Shown here: in pieces, positions 18,205 to 27,562 of the stretch | Position numbering within the stretch: position 1 is the stretch's first letter | How the letters are laid out: each line of letters opens with the position of its first letter | Source of the DNA: Achromobacter arsenitoxydans SY8 | GTDB taxonomy: Bacteria; Pseudomonadota; Gammaproteobacteria; Burkholderiales; Burkholderiaceae_B | NCBI RefSeq assembly: GCF_000236785.1 | Contig: NZ_AGUF01000079.1 | Location: forward strand, 1-60,495 | Length of the DNA stretch: 60,495 bases | Direction: 5' to 3' | Translations under genes and position numbers: made by a program | The notes under the pieces: model-generated | The model's database searches: none | Seen by the model: only the letters and a program-made list of their open reading frames with translations | Told to the model about the DNA's origin: nothing

Positions 18205-18762
18205 GTGCACCAGCGCGAGGCAAAATCCGATCTGGCATCCAGCGGCGGAGCCCGGGGCGGCAAGCTGGCCCTGGACGCCGCCCAGGCATCCCACACCCCG
18301 GCCATCGCGGCCACGGCCCGAATTCTTGCCCGGCTGAAAGACCAGCCCGGCCCGCTCCTTCCGGTGCTGCACGCGGTCCAGCACGAACTGGGCTGTATTC
18401 CGGCCGAGGCGGTGCAAACCATCGCCGAGGCCCTGAACCTCTCCCGCGCCGAAGTCCACGGGGTCATCACCTTCTATCCCCATTTCCGCACCGAGCCGGC
18501 CGCGCGCCACACGCTCGAGGTCTGCCGGGCCGAGGCCTGCCAGTCCATGGGCGGCGAACGCTTGGCCGCCCACGCGCGCACGGCGCTGGGCTGCGACTTC
18601 CACGGCAGCACCCGGGACGGCAACTTCTCGCTGGAACCGGTGTATTGCCTGGGCCTGTGCGCCCAGTCGCCGGCGGTGATGATCGACGGCCAGCCCCACG
18701 CCCGCGTCACCGAAGACAAGCTCGACCGCCTGTTGGCCCGCACCCTGGAGGCCAAGCCATGA
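18205..18762 (+). CDS. fdsG: NAD-linked formate dehydrogenase gamma subunit
   Basis: 185 residues, homologous to NuoE of complex I. It carries one [2Fe-2S] cluster: the pairs CRAEAC and CLGLC provide the four ligands. GVITFYPHFRTEPAARH is the family signature. The GTG at 18205 follows a near-perfect AGGAGG; a longer frame opening at 18127 lies in the AT-rich promoter and has no ribosome site. The stop overlaps fdsB by 4 bp. Confidence 0.95.
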   Translation: MHQREAKSDLASSGGARGGKLALDAAQASHTPAIAATARILARLKDQPGPLLPVLHAVQHELGCIPAEAVQTIAEALNLSRAEVHGVITFYPHFRTEPAARHTLEVCRAEACQSMGGERLAAHARTALGCDFHGSTRDGNFSLEPVYCLGLCAQSPAVMIDGQPHARVTEDKLDRLLARTLEAKP

Positions 18763-20339
18763 ACGCCCCCATCGTCATCTACGTGCCGCGCGACGCCGCG
18801 GCGCTGGCCATGGACGCCGACGCGGTTGCGCGCGGCATCGAACGCATCGCCGACGAACGCGGCCTGGCCGTGCAGGTGGTCCGCAACGGCTCGCGCGGCC
18901 TGCTGTGGCTGGAACCCATGGTGGAAATCGCCGCGCCGCAAGGCCGCATCGCCTATGGCCCCGTCCAGCCCGAAGATGTGGCGTCGCTGTTCGACGCCGG
19001 CTGGCTGGCGGGCGGCGAACACCCGCTGCGCCTGGGCCTGACCGAAGAAATTCCCTACCTGAAGCACCAGGAACGCCTGACGTTTTCGCGCGTCGGCGTG
19101 ATCGACCCGCTGTCGCTGCAGGACTATGCCGCGCATGGCGGCCTGCAGGGCCTGAAGCGCGCGCTGGCCATGGAGCCCGCCCGGATTGTCGACGAAATGG
19201 TGGAATCCGGCCTGCGCGGCCGCGGCGGGGCGGCCTTCCCCACCGGCATCAAATGGAAAACGGTGGCGGGCACGCCGGGCGACACGAAATACATCGTCTG
19301 CAACGCCGACGAAGGCGACTCCGGCACCTTCGCCGACCGCCTGCTGATGGAAGGCGACCCCTACGTCCTGATCGAGGGCATGACCATCGCGGGCCTGGCG
19401 GTGGGCGCAACCTACGGCTACATCTACGTGCGCTCGGAATACCCGCACGCCATCGCCACGCTCGAGGCCGCCATCGCGCGGGCGCGCAGCGTCGGCTGGC
19501 TGGGCGATGACGTGCACGGCAGCGGCCGCCGCTTCGACCTGGAAGTGCGCAAGGGCGCGGGCGCCTACATCTGCGGCGAGGAAACCTCGCTGCTGGAAAG
19601 CCTGGAAGGCAAGCGCGGTGTGGTCCGCGCCAAGCCGCCGCTGCCCGCCATTTCGGGCCTGTTCGGCAAGCCCACCGTCATCAACAACGTGATCTCGCTG
19701 GCCACCGTGCCCATCATCCTGGCCAAGGGCGCGGCGTATTACCGCGACTACGGCGTGGGCCGCTCGCACGGCACGCTGCCGTTCCAGCTGGCCGGCAATC
19801 TCAAGCACGGCGGGCTGGTGGAAAAGGCGTTCGGCCTGAGCCTGCGCGACCTGCTCTATGGCTTCGGCGGCGGCAGCGCCTCCGGCCGGCCGCTGCGCGC
19901 GGTACAGGTGGGCGGCCCGCTGGGCGCGTACCTGCCCGAATCGCAATGGGACGTGCCGCTGGACTACGAGGCCTATATCCAGATCTCGGCCATGATCGGC
20001 CACGGCGGGCTGGTGGCCTTCGACGACAGCGTCGACATGGCGCGCATGGCGCGCTACGCCATGGAGTTCTGCGCCATCGAATCCTGTGGCAAGTGCACGC
20101 CCTGCCGCATCGGCTCCACGCGCGGCATGGAAACCATCGACAAGATCGCCGCGGGCGGCCAGAGCCCCGAACAGCGCGAGCAGCAGGTGCACCTGCTGCG
20201 CGACCTGTGCGACACGATGCTGGGCGGTTCGCTGTGCGCACTGGGAGGCATGGCGCCCTATCCGGTGCTGTCCGCGCTGAACCATTTTCCGCAGGACTTC
20301 GGCATCGAGTCCTCCCATTCCGCCGCCCACGCGGCCTGA
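18759..20339 (+). CDS. fdsB: NAD-linked formate dehydrogenase beta subunit
   Basis: 526 residues, homologous to NuoF with a thioredoxin-like N-terminus. It binds FMN, NAD and a [4Fe-4S] cluster and passes electrons from the alpha subunit to NAD. Visible signatures are GLRGRGGAAFPTGIKW (FMN/NAD), NADEGDSGTFADR, GAGAYICGEETSLLESLEG and ESCGKCTPCRIG (cluster). ATG 18759 lies within the fdsG stop, so the two are translationally coupled. Confidence 0.96.
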   Translation: MNAPIVIYVPRDAAALAMDADAVARGIERIADERGLAVQVVRNGSRGLLWLEPMVEIAAPQGRIAYGPVQPEDVASLFDAGWLAGGEHPLRLGLTEEIPYLKHQERLTFSRVGVIDPLSLQDYAAHGGLQGLKRALAMEPARIVDEMVESGLRGRGGAAFPTGIKWKTVAGTPGDTKYIVCNADEGDSGTFADRLLMEGDPYVLIEGMTIAGLAVGATYGYIYVRSEYPHAIATLEAAIARARSVGWLGDDVHGSGRRFDLEVRKGAGAYICGEETSLLESLEGKRGVVRAKPPLPAISGLFGKPTVINNVISLATVPIILAKGAAYYRDYGVGRSHGTLPFQLAGNLKHGGLVEKAFGLSLRDLLYGFGGGSASGRPLRAVQVGGPLGAYLPESQWDVPLDYEAYIQISAMIGHGGLVAFDDSVDMARMARYAMEFCAIESCGKCTPCRIGSTRGMETIDKIAAGGQSPEQREQQVHLLRDLCDTMLGGSLCALGGMAPYPVLSALNHFPQDFGIESSHSAAHAA

Positions 20340-20352
20340 GCCCGAGACCGCC

Positions 20353-23229
20353 ATGCTAGAAACCGTCATCAAGCGCGATCGCGACATGGGCACGCCGGCG
20401 CGCGTGTCCGAAAAGACCGTCACCCTGACCATCGACGGCCAGGAAATCACCGTTCCCGAAGGCACGTCGCTGATGCGCGCGGCCGCGGACGCCGGCATCA
20501 ACATTCCCAAGCTCTGCGCCACCGACAGCCTGGAGCCCTTCGGCTCGTGCCGCCTGTGCCTGGTCCAGATCGAGGGGCGTCGCGGCTATCCCGCGTCCTG
20601 TACGACGCCCGCCGAAAACGGCATGGTCGTCTACACGGAAACACCCAAGCTGCACGACCTGCGCCGCGGCGTGATGGAGCTGTACATCTCGGACCATCCG
20701 CTCGACTGCCTGACGTGTCCGGCCAACGGCGACTGCGAACTGCAGGACATGGCCGGCGTGGTGGGCCTGCGCAACGTGCGCTACGGCTACGACGGCGCCA
20801 ACCACCTGAAGGCGGAAAAGGACGAGTCCAACCCCTACTTCACCTATGACGCCTCCAAGTGCATCGTCTGCAACCGCTGCGTGCGAGCCTGCGAGGAAAC
20901 GCAGGGCACCTTCGCGCTGACGATCTCCGGCAAGGGCTTCGAGTCCCGCGTATCGCCGGGGCAGGACCAGCCGTTCCTGGACAGCGAATGCGTGTCCTGC
21001 GGCGCCTGCGTGCAGGCCTGCCCCACCGCCACGCTGCAGGAAAAGACCGTCATCATGATGGGCCAGGCCGAACACTCGGTCGTGACCACCTGCGCCTACT
21101 GCGGCGTAGGCTGCGGCTTCAAGGCCGAAATGAAGGGCCAGGAAGTGGTGCGCATGGTCCCCTGGAAGGACGGCCAGGCCAACCGCGGCCATTCCTGCGT
21201 GAAAGGCCGCTTCGCCTGGGGCTACGCCACGCACAAAGAGCGCGTGCTCAAGCCCATGATCCGCAAGCACATCACCGACTCCTGGAAGGAAGTGTCCTGG
21301 GACGAGGCGATCAACTATGCGGCCTCCGAATTCCGCCGCATCCAGGGCCAGTACGGCCGCGACGCGGTCGGCGGCATCACGTCTTCCCGCTGCACCAACG
21401 AAGAAACCTGGCTGGTCCAGAAGCTGGTGCGCGCCGCGTTCGGCACCAACAACGTCGACACCTGCGCGCGGGTGTGCCATTCGCCCACCGGCTATGGCCT
21501 GAAGCAGACGCTGGGCGAATCGGCCGGCACCCAGACCTTCGACTCCGTCATGCACACCGACGTGGTCATCGTGATGGGCGCCAACCCCAGCAGCGGCCAT
21601 CCCGTGTTCGCCTCGCGCCTGAAGCGCCGGCTGCGCGAAGGCGCGCGCCTGATCGTCATTGATCCGCGCCGCATCGAGCTGGTCAGTTCGCCGCACATCA
21701 AGGCCGACTTCCATTTGCAGGTGCGGCCCGGCACCAACACCGCGCTGCTGTCGTCGCTGGCTCACGTCATCGCCACCGAAGGCCTGATCGCCGAGGACTT
21801 CGTTGCCGAACGCTGCGAGGAAAAGGCCTTCAGGGAATGGCGCGACTTTGTCTCGCTGCCGGAAAATTCGCCCGAGGCCATGGAGGAAATCACCGGCGTG
21901 CCGGCGCAGGCCGTGCGCGGCGCGGCGCGCCTGTTCGCCACCGGCGGCAACGGCTCCATCTATTACGGCCTGGGCGTCACCGAACACAGCCAGGGCTCGA
22001 CCACGGTCATGGCCATCGCCAACCTGGCCATGGCCACCGGCAACATCGGCCGCGAAGGCGTGGGCGTGAACCCGCTGCGCGGCCAGAACAACGTGCAAGG
22101 TTCGTGCGACATGGGCTCGTTCCCGCATGAACTGCCGGGCTATCGCCACATTTCCGATAACGCCGTGCGCGCGCAATTCGAGAAGGACTGGGGCGTGACG
22201 CTGCAGCCCGAGCCGGGCCTGCGCATCCCCAACATGTTCGAAGCCGCGCTGGGCGGTTCGTTCAAGGGGCTGTACTGCCAGGGCGAGGACATCGTGCAGT
22301 CCGATCCCAACACCCAGCACGTGGCGGCGTCGCTGGCCGCCATGGAGTGCATCGTGGTGCAGGACCTGTTCCTGAACGAAACCGCCAAGTATGCGCATGT
22401 GTTCCTGCCGGGTTCCTCGTTCCTGGAAAAGGACGGCACCTTCACCAACGCCGAACGCCGCATCTCCCGCGTGCGCAAGGTCATGGAGCCCAAGAACGGC
22501 AAGTCCGACTGGGAAGTGACCGTGGCCCTGTCCAATGCGCTGGGCTATCCCATGAACTACAGGCATCCGCGCGAGATCATGGAAGAAATTGCGCGGCTGA
22601 CCCCCACGTTCGGCGGCGTCACCTACGAAAAACTGGACAAGCTGGGCAGCCTGCAATGGCCGTGCAATGACGACGCGCCGGAAGGCACGCCCATCATGCA
22701 CATCGACCAGTTCGTGCGCGGCAAGGGCAGGTTCATGATCACCAAGTACGTGCCCACCGACGAGCGCAGCACGCGCCGCTTCCCCCTGCTGCTGACCACG
22801 GGCCGCATCCTGTCGCAGTACAACGTGGGCGCGCAGACCCGCCGCACGCCCAATGTGATGTGGCATGGCGAAGACGTGCTGGAACTGCATCCGCAGGACG
22901 CCGAGGACCGCGGCGTCGCCGAGGGCGACTGGGTCGGCATCCAGAGCCGCAGCGGCGAGACCGTGCTGCGCGCCACCCTGACCGACCGCGTGCAGCCGGG
23001 CGTGGTATACACCACGTTCCACTTTCCCGAGTCCGGCGCCAACGTCGTCACCACCGACAGTTCCGACTGGGCGACCAACTGCCCCGAATACAAGGTCACG
23101 GCCGTGCAGGTCACGCGCGTGTCCCAGCCTTCGGAATGGCAGCGCCAGTGGTCGCGATTTGCGGATATCCAGCAAAAGCTGCTGCGCGAACGCTCGCGCG
23201 AGACCGAGGCGGCGCTGACCGGGAAGTAA
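20353..23229 (+). CDS. fdsA: NAD-linked formate dehydrogenase alpha (molybdenum) subunit
   Basis: 958 residues, the site of formate oxidation to CO2. The NuoG-like N-terminus has a [2Fe-2S] site (C55, C66, C69, C83), a His-Cys3 site (H115, C119, C122, C128) and two ferredoxin clusters (C170-C180 and C213-C223). A further [4Fe-4S] site uses C247, C250, C254 and C282. The molybdenum ligand is C375 in TCARVCHSPTG, the cysteine version of the family rather than selenocysteine; the adjacent His is the usual active-site histidine. It needs bis-MGD, which the flanking moa/moe/mob genes supply. Spacing to fdsB is 13 bp. Confidence 0.97.
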   Translation: MLETVIKRDRDMGTPARVSEKTVTLTIDGQEITVPEGTSLMRAAADAGINIPKLCATDSLEPFGSCRLCLVQIEGRRGYPASCTTPAENGMVVYTETPKLHDLRRGVMELYISDHPLDCLTCPANGDCELQDMAGVVGLRNVRYGYDGANHLKAEKDESNPYFTYDASKCIVCNRCVRACEETQGTFALTISGKGFESRVSPGQDQPFLDSECVSCGACVQACPTATLQEKTVIMMGQAEHSVVTTCAYCGVGCGFKAEMKGQEVVRMVPWKDGQANRGHSCVKGRFAWGYATHKERVLKPMIRKHITDSWKEVSWDEAINYAASEFRRIQGQYGRDAVGGITSSRCTNEETWLVQKLVRAAFGTNNVDTCARVCHSPTGYGLKQTLGESAGTQTFDSVMHTDVVIVMGANPSSGHPVFASRLKRRLREGARLIVIDPRRIELVSSPHIKADFHLQVRPGTNTALLSSLAHVIATEGLIAEDFVAERCEEKAFREWRDFVSLPENSPEAMEEITGVPAQAVRGAARLFATGGNGSIYYGLGVTEHSQGSTTVMAIANLAMATGNIGREGVGVNPLRGQNNVQGSCDMGSFPHELPGYRHISDNAVRAQFEKDWGVTLQPEPGLRIPNMFEAALGGSFKGLYCQGEDIVQSDPNTQHVAASLAAMECIVVQDLFLNETAKYAHVFLPGSSFLEKDGTFTNAERRISRVRKVMEPKNGKSDWEVTVALSNALGYPMNYRHPREIMEEIARLTPTFGGVTYEKLDKLGSLQWPCNDDAPEGTPIMHIDQFVRGKGRFMITKYVPTDERSTRRFPLLLTTGRILSQYNVGAQTRRTPNVMWHGEDVLELHPQDAEDRGVAEGDWVGIQSRSGETVLRATLTDRVQPGVVYTTFHFPESGANVVTTDSSDWATNCPEYKVTAVQVTRVSQPSEWQRQWSRFADIQQKLLRERSRETEAALTGK

Positions 23230-23255
23230 CCGACAGCCAGATCGCCAGGGATCCC

Positions 23256-24077
23256 ATGCCGACGCCGACCTCTCCCCGCCCCGACTGCACGCCGACCCAG
23301 GTCATCCGCGTGCGGTCGGGCGCCATCGCCCCCGCCGCCGACTCCGACTACGTCGCCGAGGAAACGCCGGTGGCGCTGGAATTCAACGGCATCAGCCACG
23401 CCACCATGCTGGCCACGCCGGCGGATCTGGAAGACTTCGCCGTGGGCTTTGCCCTGTCCGAAGGCATCATCGGCGGCATCGGCGACGTGCGCGGCATCGA
23501 AGTCCTGCCGCAGTGCGACGGCATCGTGGTCCAGATCGAAATTTCCGCCGCCTGCGAAATGCGGCTGAAGACCCGGCGCAGGGCCATGGCCGGCCGTACC
23601 GGCTGCGGACTCTGCGGCGTGGAGACGCTGCCCGAAGTGCTGCGGCCGGTGGCGCCAGTCGCCAACGGCGCGCCCGTCCGCATTCCGTCCGTGCTGGCCG
23701 CCATGCGCGCCATGCGCGAGCGCCAGACGCTGCACGACATCACCGGCGCCACCCACGCCGCGGGCTGGGCGGACGCGGACGGCGCCGTAATGCTGGTGCG
23801 CGAGGACGTCGGCCGCCACAACGCGCTGGACAAGCTGGCCGGCGCACTGACCCGCCAGGCCGTCAATGCCGGCGACGGCATCATCGTGGTTTCCAGCCGC
23901 GCCAGTTTCGAGATGGTGCAGAAGACCGCCGCCGCCGGCGTCCCGGTGCTGGCTGCCGTATCGGCCCCGACCGCGCTGGCGATCCGGCTGGCCGCCGACG
24001 CCAATGTGACCCTGCTGGGATTCCTGCGCGACGGAGACGCCGCACTCTACACCCACCCTGAACGCATCATTACCTGA
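23256..24077 (+). CDS. fdhD: Formate dehydrogenase sulfuration factor (FdhD/FdsC)
   Basis: 273 residues. FdhD-type proteins carry sulfur from the cysteine desulfurase IscS to the molybdenum cofactor and bind bis-MGD. The essential CxxC is C117-C120 in TGCGLCGVETL. REDVGRHNALDKLAG and SSRASFEMVQKTAAAGVPVLAAVSAPTALA are family hallmarks. In the Rhodobacter and Cupriavidus operons this gene is named fdsC. It starts 26 bp after fdsA. Confidence 0.95.
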   Translation: MPTPTSPRPDCTPTQVIRVRSGAIAPAADSDYVAEETPVALEFNGISHATMLATPADLEDFAVGFALSEGIIGGIGDVRGIEVLPQCDGIVVQIEISAACEMRLKTRRRAMAGRTGCGLCGVETLPEVLRPVAPVANGAPVRIPSVLAAMRAMRERQTLHDITGATHAAGWADADGAVMLVREDVGRHNALDKLAGALTRQAVNAGDGIIVVSSRASFEMVQKTAAAGVPVLAAVSAPTALAIRLAADANVTLLGFLRDGDAALYTHPERIIT

Positions 24078-24096
24078 CCCGGGCGCAAGACACGCA

Positions 24097-24354
24097 ATGG
24101 AAATCGTCAACCTGATCCGCATGGCCAACCGCATCGGCCAATTCTTCGACGCAATGCCCGACCGGCCTGAAGCGCTGGAAGGCGTGGCCAACCATATCCA
24201 CAAGTTCTGGGAGCCGCGCATGCGCATCGAGCTGCTGGACTTTCTTGAACGCACCCCCGACGGCGACGCCGGCGACGAACGCCTGCATCCGCTGGTATTG
24301 CAGGCCGTGACGCAGCAGCGCAAACGCCTGACGCCGCTCGCCCGCGTGGCGTAG
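24097..24354 (+). CDS. fdsD: Formate dehydrogenase delta subunit
   Basis: 85 residues (MEIVNLIRMANRIGQFF...). The FdsD family is small, helical and cofactor-free; it is needed for an active FdsABG complex in organisms where it has been tested. The conserved VNLIRMANRIGQFF and HIHKFWEPRMR segments are present. It is the last gene of the fds set, 19 bp after fdhD. Confidence 0.92.
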   Translation: MEIVNLIRMANRIGQFFDAMPDRPEALEGVANHIHKFWEPRMRIELLDFLERTPDGDAGDERLHPLVLQAVTQQRKRLTPLARVA

Positions 24355-24480
24355 CGCGTCCCGGCCGCCTGCGGGCGGCCCACAGCAGTGGCAGGACAGC
24401 AACAGATCCATAAAAGAGGCGGCGGGACCGGGTTTTTCCGGCCTACGCACGCTATAAAGCCGCACCCTTGAGGAGACATC

Positions 24481-26148
24481 ATGGAAAGTAGCGCCACCCT
24501 GGACCTTCCCGGCTCTAGGCCGGGATTTTTCGACAAAGAACGCACCATCGCCGGGCCGGGCTTTTCGCGCTGGCTCGTGCCGCCGGCCGCCCTGGCCATC
24601 CACCTGTGCATCGGCATGGCCTACGGCTTTTCCGTGTTCTGGCTGCCGCTGTCCAAGGTGGTGGGCGGCGCCAAGCCGCTGGCCTGCCCGCCCGACATGA
24701 GTCTCGCGGCCGAGCTCTTCACCACGAGCTGCGACTGGAAGATTTCGACCATGGGGTGGATGTACACCCTGTTCTTTGTCCTGCTGGGGTGTTCGGCCGC
24801 GCTGTGGGGCGGCTGGCTGGAACGCGCCGGCCCGCGCAAGGCGGGCGTGGTGTCGGCCTTGTGCTGGTGCGGCGGCCTGGTCATCTCCGCCGCCGGCATC
24901 TACCTGCACCAGATGTGGATGCTGTGGCTGGGATCGGGCGTCATCGGCGGCATCGGGCTGGGCCTGGGGTATATCTCGCCGGTCAGCACGCTGATCAAGT
25001 GGTTCCCGGACCGCCGCGGCATGGCGACCGGCATGGCCATCATGGGCTTTGGCGGCGGCGCCATGATCGGCGCGCCGCTGGCCGACCTGCTGATGCGCCA
25101 CTTCGCCACGCCGACGTCTCCGGGCGTGTGGCAGACCTTCCTGACCATGGCGCTGGTGTACTTCATCTTCATGATGTCCGGCGCGCTGGGCTACCGCGTG
25201 CCGCCCACCGGCTGGAAGCCCGCCGGCTGGACCCCGCCCGCCCGGCAGGCCAACAACGTCATGATCACCCAGCGCCACGTCCACGTTAAGCGCGTCTGGG
25301 GCGTGCCGCAGTTCTGGCTGGTCTGGTGGGTGCTGTGCCTGAACGTCACCGCGGGCATCGGCATCCTGGGCATGGCCTCGCCGCTGCTCCAGGAAGTGTT
25401 CGGCGGCGGCCTGATCAACCAGCCCGAACTGGGCTACGGCCAGCTCGACAAGGACCAGCTCGCCGCCATCGCCGCCATCGCCGCCGGCTTCACCGGCCTG
25501 CTCAGCCTGTTCAACATCGGCGGCCGCTTCTTCTGGGCCAGCCTGTCGGACAAGCTGGGCCGCAAGATGACCTACTTCGTCTTCCTGGTGCTGGGCTTCG
25601 CGCTGTACGCCGCCATCCCCTGGACCGCTCATATGGGCGCCCTGGCCCTGTTCGTGGCGGCGTTCTGCATCATCCTGTCCATGTACGGCGGCGGCTTCGC
25701 CACGGTGCCCGCCTATTTGGCGGACCTGTTCGGCACCCAGATGGTCGGCGCCATTCACGGGCGCCTCCTGACCGCCTGGTCGGCCGCGGGCATCTTCGGC
25801 CCGGTCCTGGTGAACTACATCCGCGAGTACCAGTTGTCCATCGGCGTGCCGCGCGCGCAGGTCTACGACATCACCATGTACATCCTGGCGGGCATGCTGG
25901 TCGTGGGCTTCCTGTGCAACCTGGCCATCCGCCCGGTGAACCCCAAGTACTTCATGACCGACGAGGAACTGGCGCGCGAAAAGGCCCTGGCGCACGAGCG
26001 CGCCGTGGCCGCCGAAACCCACGGCGTGGGCAAATCCAGCTTCCGCACGCCGCCGGCGCTGATCGCCTTCGCCTGGGCCTGCGTGGGCATTCCGCTGGCC
26101 TGGGGCATCTGGATCACCCTGCAGAAGGCCGTGGTCCTGTTCCACTGA
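24481..26148 (+). CDS. OFA (oxalate/formate antiporter) family MFS transporter
   Basis: 555 residues with about twelve helices plus an extra C-terminal hydrophobic segment (PPALIAFAWACVGIPLAWGIW). The N-terminal GFSRWLVPPAALAIHLCIGMAYGFSVFWLPL and the phrases GLGLGYISPVSTLIKWFPDRRGMATGMAIMGFGGGAMIGAPL place it with OxlT-type carriers. In some relatives the last helix is, as I recall, a separate small protein, so this may be a fusion. It follows fdsD by 126 bp with its own GAGGAG ribosome site. No oxalate genes (oxc, frc) are in view, so formate import or exchange is the better guess. Confidence 0.85.
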   Translation: MESSATLDLPGSRPGFFDKERTIAGPGFSRWLVPPAALAIHLCIGMAYGFSVFWLPLSKVVGGAKPLACPPDMSLAAELFTTSCDWKISTMGWMYTLFFVLLGCSAALWGGWLERAGPRKAGVVSALCWCGGLVISAAGIYLHQMWMLWLGSGVIGGIGLGLGYISPVSTLIKWFPDRRGMATGMAIMGFGGGAMIGAPLADLLMRHFATPTSPGVWQTFLTMALVYFIFMMSGALGYRVPPTGWKPAGWTPPARQANNVMITQRHVHVKRVWGVPQFWLVWWVLCLNVTAGIGILGMASPLLQEVFGGGLINQPELGYGQLDKDQLAAIAAIAAGFTGLLSLFNIGGRFFWASLSDKLGRKMTYFVFLVLGFALYAAIPWTAHMGALALFVAAFCIILSMYGGGFATVPAYLADLFGTQMVGAIHGRLLTAWSAAGIFGPVLVNYIREYQLSIGVPRAQVYDITMYILAGMLVVGFLCNLAIRPVNPKYFMTDEELAREKALAHERAVAAETHGVGKSSFRTPPALIAFAWACVGIPLAWGIWITLQKAVVLFH

Positions 26149-26164
26149 CCCGCGACGCCGCGGC

Positions 26165-26187
26165 GCCCGGCGCGCCGCGCGCCGGGC
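26165..26187 (+). terminator. Perfect GC hairpin after the OFA transporter
   Basis: GCCCGGCGCG-CCG-CGCGCCGGGC, a perfect 10-bp stem 17 nt after the stop. There is no T run, so it may act as a Rho-dependent stop or an RNA 3' end rather than a classic terminator. Confidence 0.5.
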
Positions 26188-26233
26188 CCAGGGCGCGAAG
26201 CTGCTACATTGGCAGCCCGCGCCCTTTCTTTTT

Positions 26234-27406
26234 ATGTGCCTTATCCATGATCCTGCCCTTCCCCCCCATCTCCGCCGGAGCGACATCTTGACCGCCCCCG
26301 AACTGCACTGGGAAGAAAACGGCGTCCCCCGCTCCGCCCGCTGGCGCTCCGAAACCGGCGCCACGCCGCCCAGGCGCGTCGTCGTCGCCGACGACACCAT
26401 CACCGCGGACATGGCCTACCGCCAGGCCTGCGAAGGCGTGGGCCTCTTGTGGCGCGGCGACTTCCAGAACGCGCGCCAGCTGCTGCAGGCCATCACGCGG
26501 CGCGTCGACAAGCGCCCGCGCAAGCCGGTGAACACCATGCTGGAGGCCTTCAACCAGCATCGGCAGATCCAGTCCCAGCGCGCCCGCATCCTGGGCATGC
26601 TGCTGATTCCCTTCGACGCCGGCCACGGCATCCCGCTGCGCCGCGCGCCCGACGCGCACCCGGCGTGCGAAGCCGCCCACATCCCCGGCGACGAGCCGTA
26701 TGTCGCGTCGCTGCGCGAACTGCTGGGCCTGATCGGCAGCTATGAATGGCGCAGGAAGGGCGTGGAAATCCCTGCCCTGAACAACCGCATCCACCCGCAC
26801 TACGGCGTGTTCTCGCCCGTTCGCGGCGAATACGTGGAGCTGGTCGCCAACACGCCCATGCCGCGCGGCAGCGTGGCTTTCGACATCGGCACCGGCACCG
26901 GCGTGCTGGCCGCCGTGATCGCCCGCCGCGGCGGCAAGCGCGTCATCGCCACCGACATGGATCCCCGCGCGCTTGCCTGCGCACGGGAAAACCTGGAGCG
27001 GCTGGGTTTGTCGGGGCAGGTCGAAGTCCAGGAAAAAGACCTGTTCCCCGAAGGCCGCGTATCGCTGATCGTGTGCAACCCGCCCTGGCTGCCGGCCCGG
27101 CCCAGCTCGCCGCTGGAACACGCGGTGTATGACCCGGACAGCCGGATGCTCAAGGGATTCCTGAATGGGCTGAAGGCGCATCTGACCGAAAACGGCGAGG
27201 GCTGGCTGATCCTGTCGGACCTGGCCGAGCACCTGGGACTGCGCACCCGGGAGCAACTGCTGGAGATGATCGAATCCGCCGGGCTGCGGGTTGTCGAAAA
27301 GCTGGACACGCGGCCCGTTCATGGCAAAGCGAAGGATGCGACTGACCCGCTGCATGCGGCGCGATCCAAGGAAGTGACGTCGTTGTGGAGGCTGGCGGCG
27401 GCCTGA
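26234..27406 (+). CDS. Class I SAM-dependent methyltransferase
   Basis: 390 residues. An N-terminal region of about 190 residues precedes a Rossmann-type methyltransferase domain with motif I DIGTGTGVLAAVIA (about 217-230) and motif IV CNPPWLP (about 280), the NPP form found in enzymes that methylate glutamine, adenine or similar planar nitrogens (HemK/PrmC-like). The true target is not evident. ATG 26234 lacks a ribosome site; a TTG at 26288 has GGAG 7 nt upstream and may be the real start (372 residues). It ends before a strong terminator. Confidence 0.82.
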   Translation: MCLIHDPALPPHLRRSDILTAPELHWEENGVPRSARWRSETGATPPRRVVVADDTITADMAYRQACEGVGLLWRGDFQNARQLLQAITRRVDKRPRKPVNTMLEAFNQHRQIQSQRARILGMLLIPFDAGHGIPLRRAPDAHPACEAAHIPGDEPYVASLRELLGLIGSYEWRRKGVEIPALNNRIHPHYGVFSPVRGEYVELVANTPMPRGSVAFDIGTGTGVLAAVIARRGGKRVIATDMDPRALACARENLERLGLSGQVEVQEKDLFPEGRVSLIVCNPPWLPARPSSPLEHAVYDPDSRMLKGFLNGLKAHLTENGEGWLILSDLAEHLGLRTREQLLEMIESAGLRVVEKLDTRPVHGKAKDATDPLHAARSKEVTSLWRLAAA

Positions 27407-27423
27407 TTTGCCGCCTCCATGCC

Positions 27424-27450
27424 AAAGGCCGTCACGCGCGGCCTTTTTTT
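27424..27450 (+). terminator. Intrinsic terminator of the methyltransferase gene
   Basis: AAAGGCCG and CGGCCTTT arms with a short loop, then a run of T. It isolates the methyltransferase from the iron-uptake genes that follow. Confidence 0.85.
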
Positions 27451-27521
27451 GCGTCTCCGCCCGGCTCCAGGCATCAGGGCGCCGGGACGGCGGCGGGCGC
27501 TCCGGGAAATGATCCTCTACA

Positions 27522-27540
27522 ATTAACAATCATTCCCATT
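27522..27540 (+). promoter_or_regulatory. Candidate Fur box
   Basis: ATTAACAATCATTCCCATT matches 15 of 19 positions of the Fur-box form AATGATAATCATTCTCATT. It lies 22 bp before the sigma-factor start, as expected for iron repression of a FecI-type regulator. Confidence 0.7.
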
Positions 27541-27562
27541 AGCGTTTGAACAGTAGGCCCCC

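Noticed and set aside
20356-23175. A 939-codon open frame opposite fdsA
   Set aside because: fdsA is complete with every metal ligand in place; the opposite frame shows no domain.
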